From: Undaria pinnatifida
Taxonomy: Eukaryota; Sar; Phaeophyceae; Laminariales; Alariaceae
Assembly (NCBI GenBank): GCA_012845835.1
Contig: JABAKD010000025.1
Coordinates: forward strand, 19,948,932-20,012,931
DNA: 64,000 nt
Reading direction: 5' to 3'
Positions 61,900 through 64,000 of the stretch are shown here, in pieces. The position numbers and the translations under genes were made by a program. A model generated the notes under the pieces. That model was not told the origin of the DNA. It saw only the letters and a program-made list of their open reading frames with translations, and made no database searches. The first letter of the stretch is position 1. Each line of letters opens with the position of its first letter.

Positions 61900-62560
61900 T
61901 TTTTTAATACATTGCGAAAAAAGTGCGGAGGATTATAGATGGGAGGAGCGAAAACATACAACAATCGTGTGCATGCCCTTAGACAATAGCGCGCGGCGTG
62001 GGCGTCAATCGTGAACGACAAACAAAAACACGGTCTCACTGTTTTTCTGCTTATGAGCTTCTAGTGCGTCGAAGCTGTGAGCAAAACAAAACAAACGTTT
62101 AAGTGTCGTTCGGGGGTTTGCGGGCTGGCGTTGGGGTGATAAACGTCACCCCGGTGGTACCCCCCCCCACCCCGCCAAACAATGAAAACGAAACAACACT
62201 ACGAGTTAATCCGGTAAAAGAGGTTATAGATGCTGTCTGGGCTGTGGTTCTCGCGCACAGCCTCGATCGAGCCTACGAGTAGTTGCCCGCACGTTCTCTG
62301 GTCTAGGTCTCGTTTTGTTATCACTACTGTGGAAGTTGTGTCTCTGCGTTCGTGGAAGTATTCACAAGTAGGTGCGGACTGCGGAGGGGCTCTTTCCAGG
62401 TGTCCTGGGTGCGTGCCGGATGTTGGACGCGGTTGGGTGGAAACAATGGTCTGGAGTGAAGACAGGTGACAACAGCAATAGCTACAACAGGCAGCACTAA
62501 CAAAAATTAACAGCGATAATAGCGACGACGACAACAATCGCCGCAGATAACAATGAAGCC
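61900..62560. other. Unassigned stretch
   Basis: No repeat family recognised. A frame on each strand spans 62200-62600, but neither shows motifs. CAACAA and GACGAC trinucleotide-rich sequence begins at about 62500. Confidence 0.3.
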
Positions 62561-62983
62561 GGCAACGACGACAACAACAACAACAGCAGCAGCAACATGT
62601 CATCGATGGGATCCCGCTGTTTTGCTACTGCTACTACTGCTGCTGCTGCTGCTAACACGAAACCAAGGGACGGGGGGGGGGAACAACATCCGTCTACATA
62701 CAGCAGGTCCAAAAAAACGGGGGCGAAAAAACAATGTCCGCCTACAAATCTACCGGGTTATTTTGTACGACGCTCTTCAACGGAAAAAAAAAACACGGAG
62801 TAGCTTGCGTCCGTTGCTGTGCTCCGCATTCTCTCCGTTGTTTTGCCGCTCCTTCACCGGATTTATGATTCAGTAACCTATATTAAGGTATTCGGAGTCA
62901 TCGCTCCGTAGGGATCACTGTTTTAGGTCCAAACCAACCTTGCTGACCGGTTGAGCTCCTCCTCAAAACGCGAAACTCTATGG

Positions 62984-63097
62984 AAAGCAACTGAGTTAAA
63001 TCGACACACGACGCGTATGAAAATACGTGGAAGTGTGGTGAGCTAAAGCTTTATTTTTCCCCATCCGCCGGAGGATTAAAAAAAAAAAAAAAAAAAA
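62984..63097 (+). mobile_element. Poly-A retroposon family F, longer copy
   Basis: Positions 63021-63078 are nearly identical to the insert at 43.87 kb (AAATACGTGGAAGTGTGGTG, AGCTAAAGCTTTATTTTTCC, CCATCCGCCGGAGGAT), followed by a run of about 20 A. TCTATGG at 62977-62983 and at 63098-63104 is a candidate 7-bp target duplication. That would put the 5' end at about 62984 and make the 43.9-kb copy 5'-truncated by about 36 bp. Confidence 0.75.
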
Positions 63098-63227
63098 TCT
63101 ATGGTTTGCGTGATACAATTGCCCGAGTGTGTTCGTTTTTAGGACTATTAATCAATTAATAGCGCCTATTGGTAGCAGTCTGGGTCGGGTTGCGCGAACG
63201 AATGGACGTGTTCGAAGTCATGCTTCG

Positions 63228-63306
63228 GGTGGTGATGATGATGATGATGATGCTGCTGATGATGCTGATTATGGTAATGATGATGGTGATGATGGTGATG
63301 TTGACA
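63228..63306 (+). repeat. (GAT)n microsatellite
   Basis: Degenerate GAT/GCT trinucleotides. Asp-rich on the plus strand, Ser-rich on the minus. Confidence 0.9.
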
Positions 63307-63419
63307 TTGACGTCTTCCTCATGATGAGAGCTCCGAAAATTCTTAGGATCTGATGCACCCCTATATATATGTTTCCAAACAATGGTATATACAGCAGTAG
63401 TGCATAGGGGTAGACACAG

Positions 63420-63551
63420 ACAGACCCAGGGGACAGGGTATCAACCATTGCAGCCACGACAGGGTGGTGGGACAGAACGGCGGAAAGCACGGCAATGACG
63501 AAGTACATTAGAAAACATGACAACACGAAGAGAAACATCGTGTGCCAGATT
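63420..63551 (+). CDS. Weak candidate exon before a GTAAGT donor
   Basis: An open frame (VSTIAATTGWWDRTAE, then AMTKYIRKHDNTKRNIVCQI) ends at ATT/GTAAGT (donor at 63552), a near-consensus donor. The start is not defined. The opposite strand also has a hydrophobic 89-codon frame here (63269-63538, membrane-like N-terminus), so strand is uncertain. Confidence 0.2.
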
Positions 63552-63775
63552 GTAAGTTGTGTACACTGGTCTTGTTTTGGATCACGGAATAGGTTGTTGT
63601 TGTTGTTGTTGTTGCTGCTGCTTTTGCCTGGTTACATATGCTTACGGTTGAACACTTCACCGTTACTTTTAGAAAAGGCTTTAATTAAACTCGTGCTTTG
63701 AACCCAGAAAGAGTTTGGCGTTTGCTCGCTTTCCTACCCGCCTGTGCACTCCTTGCAACTTTTGATGACCACCGC

Positions 63776-63815
63776 TTCCCCCCCCCCCCCCCCTCCCCCC
63801 CCCCACCCCCCTCTC
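63776..63815 (+). repeat. Poly-C tract
   Basis: C-rich run with a few T and A. It could double as the pyrimidine tract of the following candidate acceptor. Confidence 0.85.
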
Positions 63816-63832
63816 CTCTTCCTCACCCGAAG

Positions 63833-64000
63833 AGGAGACCCCCACCCCGGCTGCACGAGCACCAAAGTCTCGTGAAGAAATTCAGCAGAGACGGCAACGG
63901 TGTTGGAGATGGTGTTTCGCCCCCGACCCCGCCAGTAACACCGCCATCCAACTCCAATTCTTCCGCGGGGGCGGCTGGAGGGGGCCGGATAGTGGAATTC
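63833..64000 (+). CDS. Candidate exon running off the right edge
   Basis: After a long pyrimidine tract and a CCCGAAG or GAAGAG acceptor (about 63832), one frame is open to the window end (at least 55 codons): LHEHQSLVKKFSRDGNGVGD, then a Pro/Thr/Ser-rich and Gly/Ala-rich segment and GGGRIVEF. Third positions are often G or C. It begins without ATG, as an internal exon would. Function unknown. The rest of the gene lies outside. Confidence 0.35.

Overview
The window is nuclear DNA from a eukaryote with a large, repeat-rich genome. Long open frames are rare. Polymerase genes have the non-LTR retrotransposon layout, there are tRNA-derived SINE-like units, and candidate exons sit between AG acceptors and GT donors. 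There are no operons, Shine-Dalgarno sites or CRISPR arrays. Microsatellites and long poly-C/poly-G tracts are unusually dense. The lineage cannot be fixed from sequence alone. From memory, the retroelement protein signatures recall protists and algae such as stramenopiles or dinoflagellates, but this is inference.

Layout. 1-2.2 kb is a composite of dispersed repeats (called K, G/H and D1 here) that recurs in inverted order at 25.5-27.6 kb. From 2.4 to 13 kb there are copies of D1, a foldback element, a 290-bp tandem repeat (L) and a short ORF opening with a D1-like peptide. From 13 to 24 kb there are large microsatellites, SINE-like bodies, a decayed reverse transcriptase (18.2-18.9 kb) and a 107-bp tandem array. 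From 24 to 36 kb there are a SINE-like unit, inverted D1/G/K, GGTACCC-rich duplications, a 160-bp tandem array and the degraded 3' part of another polymerase. From 38 to 44.3 kb lies a cluster of one RTE-like retrotransposon family: a 3-kb 5'-truncated copy, an internally deleted copy and tail-only fragments, with a small poly-A retroposon inserted between a 9-bp target duplication. From 44 to 64 kb there are further repeat families (M, E, P, Q), tRNA-like heads, a complete-looking SINE, perfect palindromes and the only convincing host coding sequence: a 157-nt exon at 59.7 kb, with weaker candidates at 46.0 kb and at the right edge.

How it works together: almost everything is mobile DNA or its by-products. 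Autonomous non-LTR elements (now broken) probably supplied the machinery for the short tRNA-headed and poly-A retroposons. Repeat families also seeded the homopolymer and microsatellite tracts, since the strand of each poly-C/poly-G run follows the orientation of the repeat carrying it. No complete host gene can be assembled inside the window.
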